Below are positions 27,101 through 35,776 of a stretch of 64,000 nt of DNA, piece after piece (within the stretch, counting starts at the first letter, position 1; each line of letters begins with the position of its first letter). Location: the NCBI RefSeq assembly GCF_001676725.1, contig NZ_CP016172.1, positions 930,001 through 994,000 on the forward strand. The letters are read 5' to 3'. The stretch is from Bordetella flabilis (GTDB lineage: Bacteria; Pseudomonadota; Gammaproteobacteria; Burkholderiales; Burkholderiaceae_B). The position numbers and the translations under genes are program-made. Below the pieces are notes generated by a model. That model worked only from the letters and a program-made list of their open reading frames with translations. It was not told the origin of the DNA and did no database searches.

Positions 27101-30100
27101 GCGCCGGCCGGCGGCCCCTGCAACACGCTGCCCGTGGACAGCGATGGCGTGGTCGTCCAGAGCATAGGCGGTGGCGGCGGCTACGGCGGCTCCGCCATGG
27201 CCCAGGCGATCGCGGTGTCCGTGCCGGTATCCGAGGCGGGCAGCCAGGCGTCGCTGGCGGTTTCCATTACGCATGGCGGCAAAGGCGGCCAGGGCGGCAA
27301 TGGCGGCCCGGCGCAGTTCTCGCTTTCGAATGGCGCTTCCATCACCACCTCGGGCCAGGGCGCCAACGGCGTGCTGGTGCAGAGTATCGGCGGCGGCGGC
27401 GGCAAGGGCGGCGATTCTTCCGCGTCCGCGGCGGCGATCGGCTATACCGGCGCCTCGGTGCCCGAGAGCGGTACGGCCAAGTCCGCGACCGTTTCGGTTT
27501 CGCTGGGCGGCGGCAAGGGCGGCGGCGGTGGCTACGGCGGGCCGGTGCAGATCGCCATCGGCGGAACGGTGCCCACCGACAGCCAGAGTGCGCCATCGGC
27601 GGACCCTGGGGGAAGCGCGCCCACCTCGATCACGACCTGGGGCGACTTCGCCAACGGCGTAAAGGCGCAATCGATAGGCGGCGGTGGCGGCGATGCCGGC
27701 CTGGGCAGCGGCAACACGCAGGGCTTCGGGACGGGGAACAACCAGAGTTTCAAGATGACCCTGGGCGCGACAGGCGGCAACGGGGGCAATGGCGGCAATG
27801 TCTACGTCGCCATGTACAGCGGCAACGGCATTACCACCTGGGGTTCGGGCGCGCTCGGCATCGTCGCGCAATCCATCGCGGGTGGCGGGGGCACGTCGCA
27901 GGCTTCCTCGTTCAGCCTGCAGGGCTCCTTCACGAACAGCGACACCAAGGAAACCGACCAGCCGGGCGTGACCTTGCAGCTCGGTACGACCGGCGCCCCG
28001 GGCGGCACGGCGGGCGCCGTGACGGTCCTCGCGCAGGCGCCGATCATCACGCACGGCGGCGATGCGACGGCGATCCTGGCGCAGTCCATCGGCGGCGGCG
28101 GCGGGCTGGCGGGCGGATCGGGTTCCGATGCTTCGCAGGACAATCCCATCGTATCGGCGCTGGCCGGCCGCGAATGGTTGAGCAACGCATACGGCAACAT
28201 CAAGAACGGCAGCACCACCTATGACCCGATGTTCACCATGAGCATAGGGGCAACCGGGGGCACCGCCGGCAACGCCGGTACGGTGACGACGTATCTGGAA
28301 GCGCCCATCGCGACTTCGGGCGACTGGGCGCATGGCATCGTCGCCCAATCCATCGGCGGTGGCGGCGGCAAGGGCGGTACGGCCATCGCAACGGGCGGTG
28401 GCGGCCTGCCGGCCGAAGTCCAGATCAACCTGGACTTCGCCATAGGCGGTGGCGGCGGCCCCGGCGGCGACGGCAATACGGTCGACGTCTACCTGGAACC
28501 GAACGGCAGTCCCTCCATCACCACGGCCGGCTTTGCCGCTTCCGCGGTGCTCGCCCAGAGCATCGGCGGCGGCGGCGGCATAGGCGCGGACGGCTCGGAC
28601 GGCGCCAACGGCAATATTTCGGTCGGCGCCGGCGTCGACGGCAAGGGCGGCAGCGGCGGCAACGGGGGCACCGTCAATTTCTATCCGGCCAACGGCGGCA
28701 CGGCGCCCATCACCACCACCGGCGATGTCGCCGACGGCGTGATGCTGCAATCGATAGGCGGCGGGGGCGGCCTGGGCGGTGCCGGCGCCACGGTGTGGTC
28801 GCAAACCACCGGCTCGCTCAAGCTGACGGCCGGCGGCGGTACGTCTTCGGGCGGCAGCGGCGGCACCGTCAACTTCAATCCCGGCCAGAACGATAATCCG
28901 CTGTCGATCACGACTTCGGGCTATAGCGCCTACGGCATCGTGGCGCAAAGTATCGGCGGCGGTGGCGGCGCCATCGTCGCCCGGCCCACCGGCAGCAGCA
29001 CGCCCGGCACCTATATCGAAGGCTGGACCGGCAGCGGCAGCGCCACGGGCGGCCCGGTCAATGTGTATCTGGGCAGCCAGACCACTATCGCGACGTCCGG
29101 CGTCGGTGCGCACGGCGTGGTCGCGCAGTCGGTGGGCGGCGGCGGGGGCATCATCCGCGTCACCGGCACGACGTCCGATGTGCCGACCCTCAATACGGGC
29201 TATGTGTCGGGGATCTCGAACGGCAAGAACCCGGCGGGCGGCGATGGGGGCGCCATCACGGTCGTCTCGGACGGCAACATCACGCTCACCGGGGCGGGGG
29301 CGATCGGTATCTTCGCGCAAAGCGTCGGCGGTGGCGGCGGATTGATTGTGAACGGAACGTCGGTCTACGCCGGCGCGCCGTTGCAGTACGAGAAGAATTG
29401 CACCGACAAGGCCTGCGGCGGTGTGCCGGGCGCTGTATCGGTAACCGTGAACGGCGCGGTGGCGGCCACCGGACAGAACGCGATCGGCGTGTTCGCCCAG
29501 AGCGCTGGTTACGGCTTCAGCCCGGCGGGCGGTCCCACGCTGAATGTCAACGGGCCGGTGATGGGCGGTACGGGCGCGCAGGGCACCGGCATCTGGGTCG
29601 ACACGGTACCGAACCAGGCGGGCGTGTTGAACATCAACAGCGGCGGCAGCGTGGCGACGGCCGGCGGCTCGCAGGCGATCGCCATACTGGGCACGGGTGG
29701 GCCGCTGAACGTGTACGGCATGGGCCATCTGACCGGCGGCTACAAGCTGAACGGCGGCTCGATGCTGCTCGAAGGGAGCTGGACACCCGGCCCGCTGGCC
29801 GATGCCGTCCTTACAACCAACAACGGCATCATCGCGTTCGACAATCCCACGATGGTCACGCGGGTCACGGGCAATTTCGTGCAGAACCGCAGTGGCAGCA
29901 TGAGCATCATGATCGACGCGCTGAACAGGACATCGAGCCGCTTCCAGGTCGACGGCAATGCCTCCGTGGACGGCACCATCGTTCCCAATGCCGTCACGCT
30001 GCTGCCAGGCACCTTCTCCGTCCTCAGCGCGTCCAACCTGGGCACGACGGCGCAGGCGCAGGATACGCTGGTGTTCGACTGGGATGCCAGGACGGCGGGC

Positions 30101-31234
30101 AACACCATTACGCTGACGCCGAACTCCAACTTCACCCCCGCCGGCGTACCGCTGACTTCCAGCCGCTCCTCGCTGGCCAACTACTACACCCGTGCGTGGA
30201 ACAACGCGGACCCGACCTTCGCGTACGTGTTCGCGGGACTGTCGCAGATCAATGACGCCGGCGAATACAAGGGTACGCTGGACCGGTTCTCCAGCAAGGC
30301 CACGCAGGCGCAGTCGATCGCGCTGGCCAATTCGGCCGGCACGATCCTGGGGTCCTCGATGAGCTGCCCGGTCTTCGAGGGCAAGGGTGTGATGCTGGAC
30401 GAGGACAATTGCGTGTGGGGCCAGGTGAACGGCCGGTGGAGCGATCAATCCAGCAACGGCGATACGCAGGGTTATCACGTGTCGGGCACCACCTACCGCT
30501 TCGGTGGCCAGCACCGGATCGCTCCGGACTGGTACCTGGGGGCGTCCGTCGCGGCCGGCCAGACCTGGGCGCGCATGAGCGGCGGCTCCAACGGCGACGG
30601 CGATACCTATGATGGCTCCATCACGCTGAAGCACACCATGGGGCCGTGGTATTTCGCGGGGTCCCTGGCCATGGCCAGCGGCTCCTTCGACAGCAACCGC
30701 AAGGTCAATGCCTTCGGTGGCACCCAGACGCTGACCAGCGAGCCCAGTATTTTCCTGGCGGGAACCCGGCTGCGAGCAGGCTACGAGTTCGCCTACGACG
30801 ACTGGTATGTGCGCCCGTACGGCGACCTGGACTTCATCTATACGCACCTGCCCGGCTTCGAGGAATCGGGCGCGCCGGGCTATGCGCTGAAGGTGCGCGG
30901 CAGCGACCAGTTCAATGTGGTGCTGTCGCCGATGGTGGAGGTGGGCCATCGCTTCGACGTCGATGCGAAGACGACGCTGCGCACCTACGCCGCGCTGGGC
31001 TTCAGCTATCGCCCCGACAGCACCTGGACGCTGAATTCCAGCTTCGTTGGCGCATCGTCGGCCAATGGCACCTTCACCGACTACATCAAGTCGCCGGAGG
31101 TCCTGGGCAAGGTCGACCTGGGCGTACAGGTCTTCCGGGCCGGCGGTTTCGAGCTGAAGGCAGGCTACACCGCCGACTTCGGCCATTCCTTCCTGAGCCA
31201 GACGGCAAGCGCGCGGTTCGCGTACCACTTCTGA
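24164..31234 (+). CDS. giant glycine-rich autotransporter (type Va secretion)
   Basis: 2356 residues. A long N-terminal export region (residues 1-54) has a charged stretch of about 30 residues, a hydrophobic core 'AIVAAVLGAGAVFALP' and probable cleavage at 'SVAVA/QS'. The passenger (about 55-2080) is built of Gly/Asn/Ser/Thr-rich strands with about 16 copies of a 'AQSIGGGGGxGG'-like motif between residues 740 and 1800, consistent with a long repetitive beta structure. The last 273 residues form an autotransporter barrel starting near 'CVWGQVNGRWSD' and ending in aromatic 'ARFAYHF', the BAM recognition signal. Probably a surface adhesin or matrix protein. No protease triad recognised. Confidence 0.93.
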   Translation: MKARLCYANRSSNDLQSEPGRRPRPHLALFKHPAIVAAVLGAGAVFALPSVAVAQSQYCSTQNGVYTCNLPSSPSGSSITLSNTGGDTGGNALPMSVTSPGGVSYVAPSTANGALQFSSYGQNAGSGAGTNTQGLTITSSGPITVTGGQQTINGYVFGIWAQQWAGTSSNGNGGSSTAALTINNSSPISLSLSGVAAIGGAGIWADDQGGSASSGYTAGSSAGVAINNSGAIDATLSGWGGFAGIQGFSFGGNGNNGTAAGGAAGSASVSSSAAVDVDWTWQNAGSSSNGMWGVQAYSAGGVGANNGNGNGGVGGNGGSATVTLTAGANVSLQISGTPPANAPSVPNAAVAAQVTGGAGGYGQGQNGASGANGGAVSGAASIYVTDASVAATGDAVSGILAFGQGGAGGVGGFPDVGNDPSENGGAGGSVGAAGQNAATINVTAQTAPIAISTAAPNVGNSPAIAAVLLGGAGGDGGWSHDTGASTSHGGQGGNGGSVNGAIGITLSGSSSLPITVGTTGQTSPGIYAASLGAVGGNGGYADTGIAGSADGGDGGIGGSGNDVNIWLAGTGISTNGQNSPGIVARSEGATGGWSGYANATSATGGNGGNGGNSGNVTISLDSASGINAQGSNSIGILAQSLGGAGGDNSGDNGRFTGTAGSAGSAGSAQSVTVTNNGTISATAQGILAQSIAGSGGTGGAGWDLFHGNPSSGGSGGTTGTVTVTNNGNVITSGASADGIVAQSIGGGGGVGGSQSGTAYSVGGPGGAGQAGNTVTFNSTNGSITTNGVSSIGMLAQSIGGGGGDGGNAAGLLVTIGGNSGTSAPGGAVTGTLVGGSINTNAENSAGLVMQSIGGGGGNGGSASTEGLFASVSIGGNGGGGSDGGTVTVTTNGTNISTAGTKSPGILAQSIGGGGGSGGNALSGSIGAGFDASVALGGAGSGGGNGQQAAVTLVGGSIMTGQDVRLTQGLGSSSIPCSPTAPAGGPCNTLPVDSDGVVVQSIGGGGGYGGSAMAQAIAVSVPVSEAGSQASLAVSITHGGKGGQGGNGGPAQFSLSNGASITTSGQGANGVLVQSIGGGGGKGGDSSASAAAIGYTGASVPESGTAKSATVSVSLGGGKGGGGGYGGPVQIAIGGTVPTDSQSAPSADPGGSAPTSITTWGDFANGVKAQSIGGGGGDAGLGSGNTQGFGTGNNQSFKMTLGATGGNGGNGGNVYVAMYSGNGITTWGSGALGIVAQSIAGGGGTSQASSFSLQGSFTNSDTKETDQPGVTLQLGTTGAPGGTAGAVTVLAQAPIITHGGDATAILAQSIGGGGGLAGGSGSDASQDNPIVSALAGREWLSNAYGNIKNGSTTYDPMFTMSIGATGGTAGNAGTVTTYLEAPIATSGDWAHGIVAQSIGGGGGKGGTAIATGGGGLPAEVQINLDFAIGGGGGPGGDGNTVDVYLEPNGSPSITTAGFAASAVLAQSIGGGGGIGADGSDGANGNISVGAGVDGKGGSGGNGGTVNFYPANGGTAPITTTGDVADGVMLQSIGGGGGLGGAGATVWSQTTGSLKLTAGGGTSSGGSGGTVNFNPGQNDNPLSITTSGYSAYGIVAQSIGGGGGAIVARPTGSSTPGTYIEGWTGSGSATGGPVNVYLGSQTTIATSGVGAHGVVAQSVGGGGGIIRVTGTTSDVPTLNTGYVSGISNGKNPAGGDGGAITVVSDGNITLTGAGAIGIFAQSVGGGGGLIVNGTSVYAGAPLQYEKNCTDKACGGVPGAVSVTVNGAVAATGQNAIGVFAQSAGYGFSPAGGPTLNVNGPVMGGTGAQGTGIWVDTVPNQAGVLNINSGGSVATAGGSQAIAILGTGGPLNVYGMGHLTGGYKLNGGSMLLEGSWTPGPLADAVLTTNNGIIAFDNPTMVTRVTGNFVQNRSGSMSIMIDALNRTSSRFQVDGNASVDGTIVPNAVTLLPGTFSVLSASNLGTTAQAQDTLVFDWDARTAGNTITLTPNSNFTPAGVPLTSSRSSLANYYTRAWNNADPTFAYVFAGLSQINDAGEYKGTLDRFSSKATQAQSIALANSAGTILGSSMSCPVFEGKGVMLDEDNCVWGQVNGRWSDQSSNGDTQGYHVSGTTYRFGGQHRIAPDWYLGASVAAGQTWARMSGGSNGDGDTYDGSITLKHTMGPWYFAGSLAMASGSFDSNRKVNAFGGTQTLTSEPSIFLAGTRLRAGYEFAYDDWYVRPYGDLDFIYTHLPGFEESGAPGYALKVRGSDQFNVVLSPMVEVGHRFDVDAKTTLRTYAALGFSYRPDSTWTLNSSFVGASSANGTFTDYIKSPEVLGKVDLGVQVFRAGGFELKAGYTADFGHSFLSQTASARFAYHF
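26340..29540 (+). repeat. coding repeat array of the SIGGGGG motif in the autotransporter passenger
   Basis: About 16 irregularly spaced copies (60-110 codons apart) of [AVLM]-Q-S-[IV]-G-G-G-G-G, preceded each time by a 'ITTxGxxAxGIxAQ'-type strand. At the DNA level each copy has a run of ggc/ggt codons around 'cagtc(c/g)at(c/a)ggcggcgg'. Later copies degenerate (SIAGGGG, SVGGGGG, SAGYGFS). The array could recombine or slip, giving length variation. Confidence 0.85.
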
Positions 31235-31241
31235 CGGATTG

Positions 31242-31297
31242 CGGCGCGCGCCATCGCTGACGGAGGCGGCGCACGCCATCGGCTATGGCGCGCGCCG
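31242..31297. terminator. inverted repeat between autotransporter and ABC exporter genes
   Basis: CGGCGCGCGCCAT (31242-31254) and ATGGCGCGCGCCG (31285-31297) are perfect 13-base inverted repeats. A nested hairpin ACGCCAT-CGGCT-ATGGCG shares the right arm. Located in the 142-base convergent gap eight bases after the autotransporter stop. A possible terminator with alternative folds; no T tract. Confidence 0.4.
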
Positions 31298-31376
31298 TGG
31301 ACATCCGGTTCCGCGGGGGGGCGCGCCGCCCGCGGGTGCGGAACGATGGCGCGGGACGAGTCTTCGCGGCGTGCAA

Positions 31377-33194
31377 TCACGCCAGCACGGCCGCCCCAGG
31401 GGTCTGGTGTTCCAGCAGGCGGCGGTAGCGTCCACCATCGAGCCGGGCCAGCGCGTCGTGGCTGCCTTCCTCGACGATGCGGCCGCGGTCCATCACCAGC
31501 AGCCGGTCCAGCGCCCGCACCGTGGACAGGCGGTGCGCCACGACCAGCGTGGTGCGGCCTTCCATCAGGCGGCCCATCGCCTGCTGTATCAGCGCTTCGC
31601 TTTCGCTGTCCAGGCTGGATGTGGCCTCGTCCAGGATCAGGATGGGCGCATCGGCCAGGAAAGCCCGCGCGATGGCCACCCGTTGCCGTTCGCCGCCGGA
31701 CAGCTTCACGCCGCGTTCGCCCACCGGCGTGTCGTAGCCTTTGGGCAGCGCCATGATGAAGTCGTGGGCGCTGGCCAGCCGCGCCGCCTGCTCGATCTCC
31801 GCGCGCGTGGCGCCGGGCCGCGCATAGGCGATGTTTTCCGCCAGCGTGCGGTGGAACAGCAACGGCTCCTGTTGCACGATGGCGATCCGCCGGCGCAGCG
31901 AGGCCTGGCCGACCTGGGCGATGTCCTGGCCGTCGATGGTGATGCGTCCGCCATCCACGTCGTAAAGGCGCTGGATCAGCTTGACCAAGGTGGTCTTGCC
32001 GGATCCCGAAGGGCCGACCAGGCCCAGGCGTTCCCCGGGCGCGATGTCCAGCGTGAAGCCCTGGAACAGCGGGGCGGCATGGCGGCCATAGCCGAACGAC
32101 ACGTTATCGAAGCGGATGCGTCCGGCGCTGACCGTGAACTCCGCCGGCCGTGGCGCGTCCCGTACGCCCAGCGGCTGGTCATGCAGGGTGGCGAGTTCTT
32201 CCATGTCATTGACGGCGCGCTGCAGGTCGCGCAGGTCCATGCCGACTTCGCGCAGATAGCCCTGCAGCATGAAGAACATGGTCAACGCGAAGGTGATGTC
32301 GCCGACCGTCGCTTGCCCGCGCACCCACAGATACAGCGACGTGCCCAGCATCGCGGCCTGCATGGCGGTCAGCATCGCGCCCTGCGCGCCATTGCTGAAC
32401 GTGGAGCGTATCCACGTGCGCCGGGTACGCCTGCGCCACTTCTCCACCACCTGGCCCAGCCGCGCCTCCTCGCGTTTTTCCGCGCCGAATGCCTTGACCA
32501 CCGCATTGCAGCTGACGGCGTCGGCCATGGCGCCGCCCATGCGGGTATCCCAGGCGTTGCTGAGCGTGGCGGCCGGCGCTACATAGTTCAGCGTCATCAG
32601 CACCGTTACCGCGATGTAGAGCGCCGAGCCCACTCCCACGACCAGGCCCATGACCGGCCAATAGAACGCCAGCAGCGCGGTCGCGCCCACCAGCATGACG
32701 CAGGAAGGCAGCAGCGCGCCCAGCAGCGTGTCGTTCAGGTCGTCGGCGGCCCATATGCCGCGCGTGATCCTGCGTACCGTGGAGCCGGCGAAGCTGTTGG
32801 CATGCCATTCCGAGGAAAGGCGCTGGACGTGGGAAAACGCCTGCGTAACCATGCCGCGCATCATGCCCAGCGTGAATGGGATGATGGCGTGATAGGCGGC
32901 CTGGCGGAACAGGATGCCGGAGACGCCCAGCGCCACCAGTTGCCAGAACGCCGCGAGCGCCGTGCGCCAGCGGCCCTCGGTGTCCGATGCGTCGGCGGCC
33001 ACCGCGTCGATCAGCCGGCCGGCGAAGAGCGGGGTCAGCACGTCGGCCAGTGCGGACAGCAGCGCGAACAGCATGATGGCGAGCATGCGCCAGGGCTGCT
33101 GCCGCCAATACCGCGCCGCGAAACTCAATACCTTGGGGAACGTCCGTTGGGCCGTCCCTTGACGTTGTTCATGATGGGTTTGTGTCATGGCCAT
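31377..33194 (-). CDS. ABC transporter, fused permease and ATPase (exporter type)
   Basis: 605 residues from the ATG at 33194; an in-frame ATG at 33227 and another at 33188 are possible, none with a clear ribosome-binding site. N-terminal six-helix export domain (about residues 25-320), then the nucleotide-binding domain with Walker A 'GPSGSGKTTL', signature '[15 protein letters not shown]' and Walker B 'ILILDEATSSLD'. A half-size exporter of the MsbA/lipid-drug type working as a homodimer. Convergent with the autotransporter and otherwise alone; substrate unknown. Confidence 0.92.
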   Translation of the reverse strand: MAMTQTHHEQRQGTAQRTFPKVLSFAARYWRQQPWRMLAIMLFALLSALADVLTPLFAGRLIDAVAADASDTEGRWRTALAAFWQLVALGVSGILFRQAAYHAIIPFTLGMMRGMVTQAFSHVQRLSSEWHANSFAGSTVRRITRGIWAADDLNDTLLGALLPSCVMLVGATALLAFYWPVMGLVVGVGSALYIAVTVLMTLNYVAPAATLSNAWDTRMGGAMADAVSCNAVVKAFGAEKREEARLGQVVEKWRRRTRRTWIRSTFSNGAQGAMLTAMQAAMLGTSLYLWVRGQATVGDITFALTMFFMLQGYLREVGMDLRDLQRAVNDMEELATLHDQPLGVRDAPRPAEFTVSAGRIRFDNVSFGYGRHAAPLFQGFTLDIAPGERLGLVGPSGSGKTTLVKLIQRLYDVDGGRITIDGQDIAQVGQASLRRRIAIVQQEPLLFHRTLAENIAYARPGATRAEIEQAARLASAHDFIMALPKGYDTPVGERGVKLSGGERQRVAIARAFLADAPILILDEATSSLDSESEALIQQAMGRLMEGRTTLVVAHRLSTVRALDRLLVMDRGRIVEEGSHDALARLDGGRYRRLLEHQTPGAAVLA

Positions 33195-33580
33195 GGTGTT
33201 CGCCGGCGCATGGTGGAGCGCCGGCATTCTCGATAGGAAGAACCGGAAGCGGCAGCGCCCGCGCGAAGGCGCAGGGCGATGCCGTCGAATGACGTTATCG
33301 GTTTATCGGTACGCGGGAAGGGGCGTGGCGGGCCGGTCGCCGGACAGTAGTCAGGCGACAGGCCCACGCGGAAGACGACCTAATGCGGTCGTCGAGGTAC
33401 GCGCGGGATGGCGATGGGCGTGGTCTTGATCATCATGCGCCTCCCTGGGATGAAGTTGGAAAGAAACGGATGGCTGTGTGCCAAGCCGCAGATTATGTGT
33501 CGTCGCCGGGGCAAGGTCAATACGGTGGCAAAAGGTCAGACGCTTTCGCTGCGTTGCTTCGGTCTGGCTTATGCCCTGCT

Positions 33581-34672
33581 TCAGCCCTGAACGGCGAACC
33601 GCGCCACCGCCTGCGGATCGAAGGCGTACCCCCATCCCGGCGCGGTGGGCACGACCGCGTTGCCATCGGCGTCCAGTTCGATGGGCGCGCCGTACAGCGG
33701 CGCGAACCAGGGCATGTGCTCCGCATAGATGGCATTGGGCAGCGCCGCGGCCAGGGACAGGCTCATTTCGGTGAACAGGTGCGGCGAGATCGGCGTGTTG
33801 TGCACCTCGGCCAGATGCGCCACCTTCAGGAATTCCGTTGGGCCGCCCATGCGTTGCAGGTCCGGCATCAGTATGTCGGCGGATCGGTGCCGCAGCATGT
33901 CCAGCATGCCGAAACGCGCATACTCGCTTTCACCGCTGGCGATGGGAGTATCCAGGGCCGCGGCGACGACGGCTTCCGCCGCGTGGTCGTGATACGGCAC
34001 CGGCTCTTCGATCCAGGCCAGGTCGAATTCCTCCAGTTGCCGTCCCAGCCGGATCGCACGGTCGGCGGTGAACTGCTGGTTGCAATCGGCCATCAGCCGG
34101 ACGTCCGGGCCCAGCGCCTCGCGCACCGCGCGCACCCGCGCCACGTCTTCGCGCGCGGACGGCTTGCCCAGGGACATCTTCATGGCGCGGTAGCCGTCCT
34201 TGACGAAGCCGGCAGCTTCCTTTTGCAACTGGTCGATGGAGGAGGACAGGCGCAGGCTGCCGCTGCGGTAGATCGGCACCCTGTCGCGGCATGCCCCGAT
34301 AAGCCGGCTTACATTCAGGCCGGCCTGCTTGCCGCGCAGGTCCCACAGGGCCATGTCGATGGCGGACAAGCCCACCACCGTGGCGCCGCGATGGCCGAGG
34401 AACGCGATATCGGCCCAGGCGCGCGACCAGAAGGCGCCGCTCATGCCCGGCTCCAGGCCGACCACCAGCGGTTCCAGGCTGCGCAGGGTTTCGTGCAGCA
34501 CGGACAGGCGATGGCCGTTCAGGGTGAACACCATGCCTTCGCCGACCGGCCCTTCGTCGGTCTCCAGCATGGCCAGTATGCAGTCGGCGCTCTTGATGAC
34601 GATGCGCGCGCTGGGGATCGGCGTGGGCAGCGGAACGCTCACGACCTTCAAAGTCAGCCTGGTGATTTTCAT
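33581..34672 (-). CDS. enolase-superfamily (mandelate racemase-like) enzyme
   Basis: 363 residues from the ATG at 34672. Metal ligands: Asp in 'LMADCNQQF', Glu in 'WIEEPVPYHDHA' and Glu in 'IASGESEYARFG'. Histidine in 'SPHLFTEMS'. The first strand reads 'AMKMSLG', so the second lysine of the KxK pair is Ser. That limits the usual two-base racemase chemistry and favours a dehydratase or one-face reaction using the His-Asp side. Last gene of a Bug/enolase/Bug/enolase operon on the minus strand. Confidence 0.87.
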   Translation of the reverse strand: MKITRLTLKVVSVPLPTPIPSARIVIKSADCILAMLETDEGPVGEGMVFTLNGHRLSVLHETLRSLEPLVVGLEPGMSGAFWSRAWADIAFLGHRGATVVGLSAIDMALWDLRGKQAGLNVSRLIGACRDRVPIYRSGSLRLSSSIDQLQKEAAGFVKDGYRAMKMSLGKPSAREDVARVRAVREALGPDVRLMADCNQQFTADRAIRLGRQLEEFDLAWIEEPVPYHDHAAEAVVAAALDTPIASGESEYARFGMLDMLRHRSADILMPDLQRMGGPTEFLKVAHLAEVHNTPISPHLFTEMSLSLAAALPNAIYAEHMPWFAPLYGAPIELDADGNAVVPTAPGWGYAFDPQAVARFAVQG

Positions 34673-34700
34673 GGTGTGGATCTCGAAAGAATGCGGGCGG

Positions 34701-35669
34701 TCATTCGGGCACGACGCCGGCGCCGTGCAGGATGGGCCCCCAATAGGCGATGTCGGACTGCACGACCTTGCCGAAGTCCGCGTTATGCCGGCCGTCCGCA
34801 TTCACGCCCAGCGCCTCCAGGCGCTTGCGCACCTCCGGCATCCTGACGATCTCCGATATGTCCTTGCCCAATTTCTGTGCAATGGGGTCCGGCGTGCCGG
34901 CCGGCGCGAAGATGCCCTTCCACGCCACCATTTCGAAGCCGGGAATGCCGAGATCGGCTACCGGCCGTACGCCCGGCAGCGCCGCCATTTCGTGCTTGCT
35001 GGTGACCGCCAGCGCCTTCAGCCGGCCGGCCTTGATCAGCGGCTCGGCCACCGGAATCACCTCGAAGGCCATATCGATGCGCCCGCCCATGAGATCCGTC
35101 ATGACGTTCGGACTGCCCTTGTAGGCGATCTGCCGCATCTTCGTATGCGTCATGCTCTGGAAAAGCGAAGCGGACATATGGTGGAAACTGCCATTGCCGC
35201 TGGTGCCGTAGGTCAGCGCATCCGGGTGCGCCTTCAGTTCATCGATGATGTCCTGCACCGAGTTGAATCGGCTGTCCGCCGCCACCACCAGCACGCAGGG
35301 ACCGCTGTCCACCATGGTGATCGGCTCGAAATCCTTGCGCGGATCGTAAGGCAGGGTCTTGTAGACGAACAGATTCGACACATTGGTCGTCGTGTTGCCG
35401 GCCAGCAGCGTGTAGCCGTCCGGCTTGGCGCGCGCCACCAGTTGCGATCCCACCATGCCGGAAACACCCGGGCGATTGTCGATCAGCACCGCCTGGCCCA
35501 GGCGCTTGGCCAGCAGGGGCGCGATGATTCGGGTGACGGTATCCACGCCGCCGCCGGCGGTATAGGGCACGACGATGGTGACGGGCCGCGTCGGGTAGTC
35601 AGACTGGGCGCGGGCGCCGGCGGTGGGCAGTGCGCAAAGCAGGGCAAGTATGGTGGGCCAGAACCGCAT
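34701..35669 (-). CDS. Bug/TctC-family periplasmic solute-binding protein
   Basis: 322 residues from the ATG at 35669 with an aaggag site ('caaggagaattccatg'). Signal peptide ends 'PTAGARAQS' near residue 22. Seen: 'VTIVVPYTAGGGVDTVTRII', 'LIDNRPGVSGMVGSQLVAR', 'TYGTSGNGSFHHMSASLFQS', 'IAYKGSPNVMTDLMGG' and 'LPGVRPVADLGIPGFEM'. It sits between two enolase-superfamily genes and 28 bases ahead of the 33581-34672 gene, its probable functional partner. Confidence 0.93.
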   Translation of the reverse strand: MRFWPTILALLCALPTAGARAQSDYPTRPVTIVVPYTAGGGVDTVTRIIAPLLAKRLGQAVLIDNRPGVSGMVGSQLVARAKPDGYTLLAGNTTTNVSNLFVYKTLPYDPRKDFEPITMVDSGPCVLVVAADSRFNSVQDIIDELKAHPDALTYGTSGNGSFHHMSASLFQSMTHTKMRQIAYKGSPNVMTDLMGGRIDMAFEVIPVAEPLIKAGRLKALAVTSKHEMAALPGVRPVADLGIPGFEMVAWKGIFAPAGTPDPIAQKLGKDISEIVRMPEVRKRLEALGVNADGRHNADFGKVVQSDIAYWGPILHGAGVVPE

Positions 35670-35776
35670 GGAATTCTCCTTGTTGGTCGGCGGATGAAGC
35701 CGCCCTCTTTTCATTGATGCAGGCAGGCGTAGCGGGCGAGCCGGGCAGCGCGCAGGGCCGGCAGTCATGCCGCGGT

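Noticed and set aside
26340..29540. CRISPR-like regular repeats
   Set aside because: The repeats are in-frame coding motifs with unequal spacing and variable sequence; no cas genes are present.
26594..31279. A 1561-codon open frame antisense to the autotransporter gene
   Set aside because: It mirrors the repetitive GGC codons on the other strand, has Arg/Ala/Gly-biased composition and no family match. The sense frame has a signal, repeats and a barrel.
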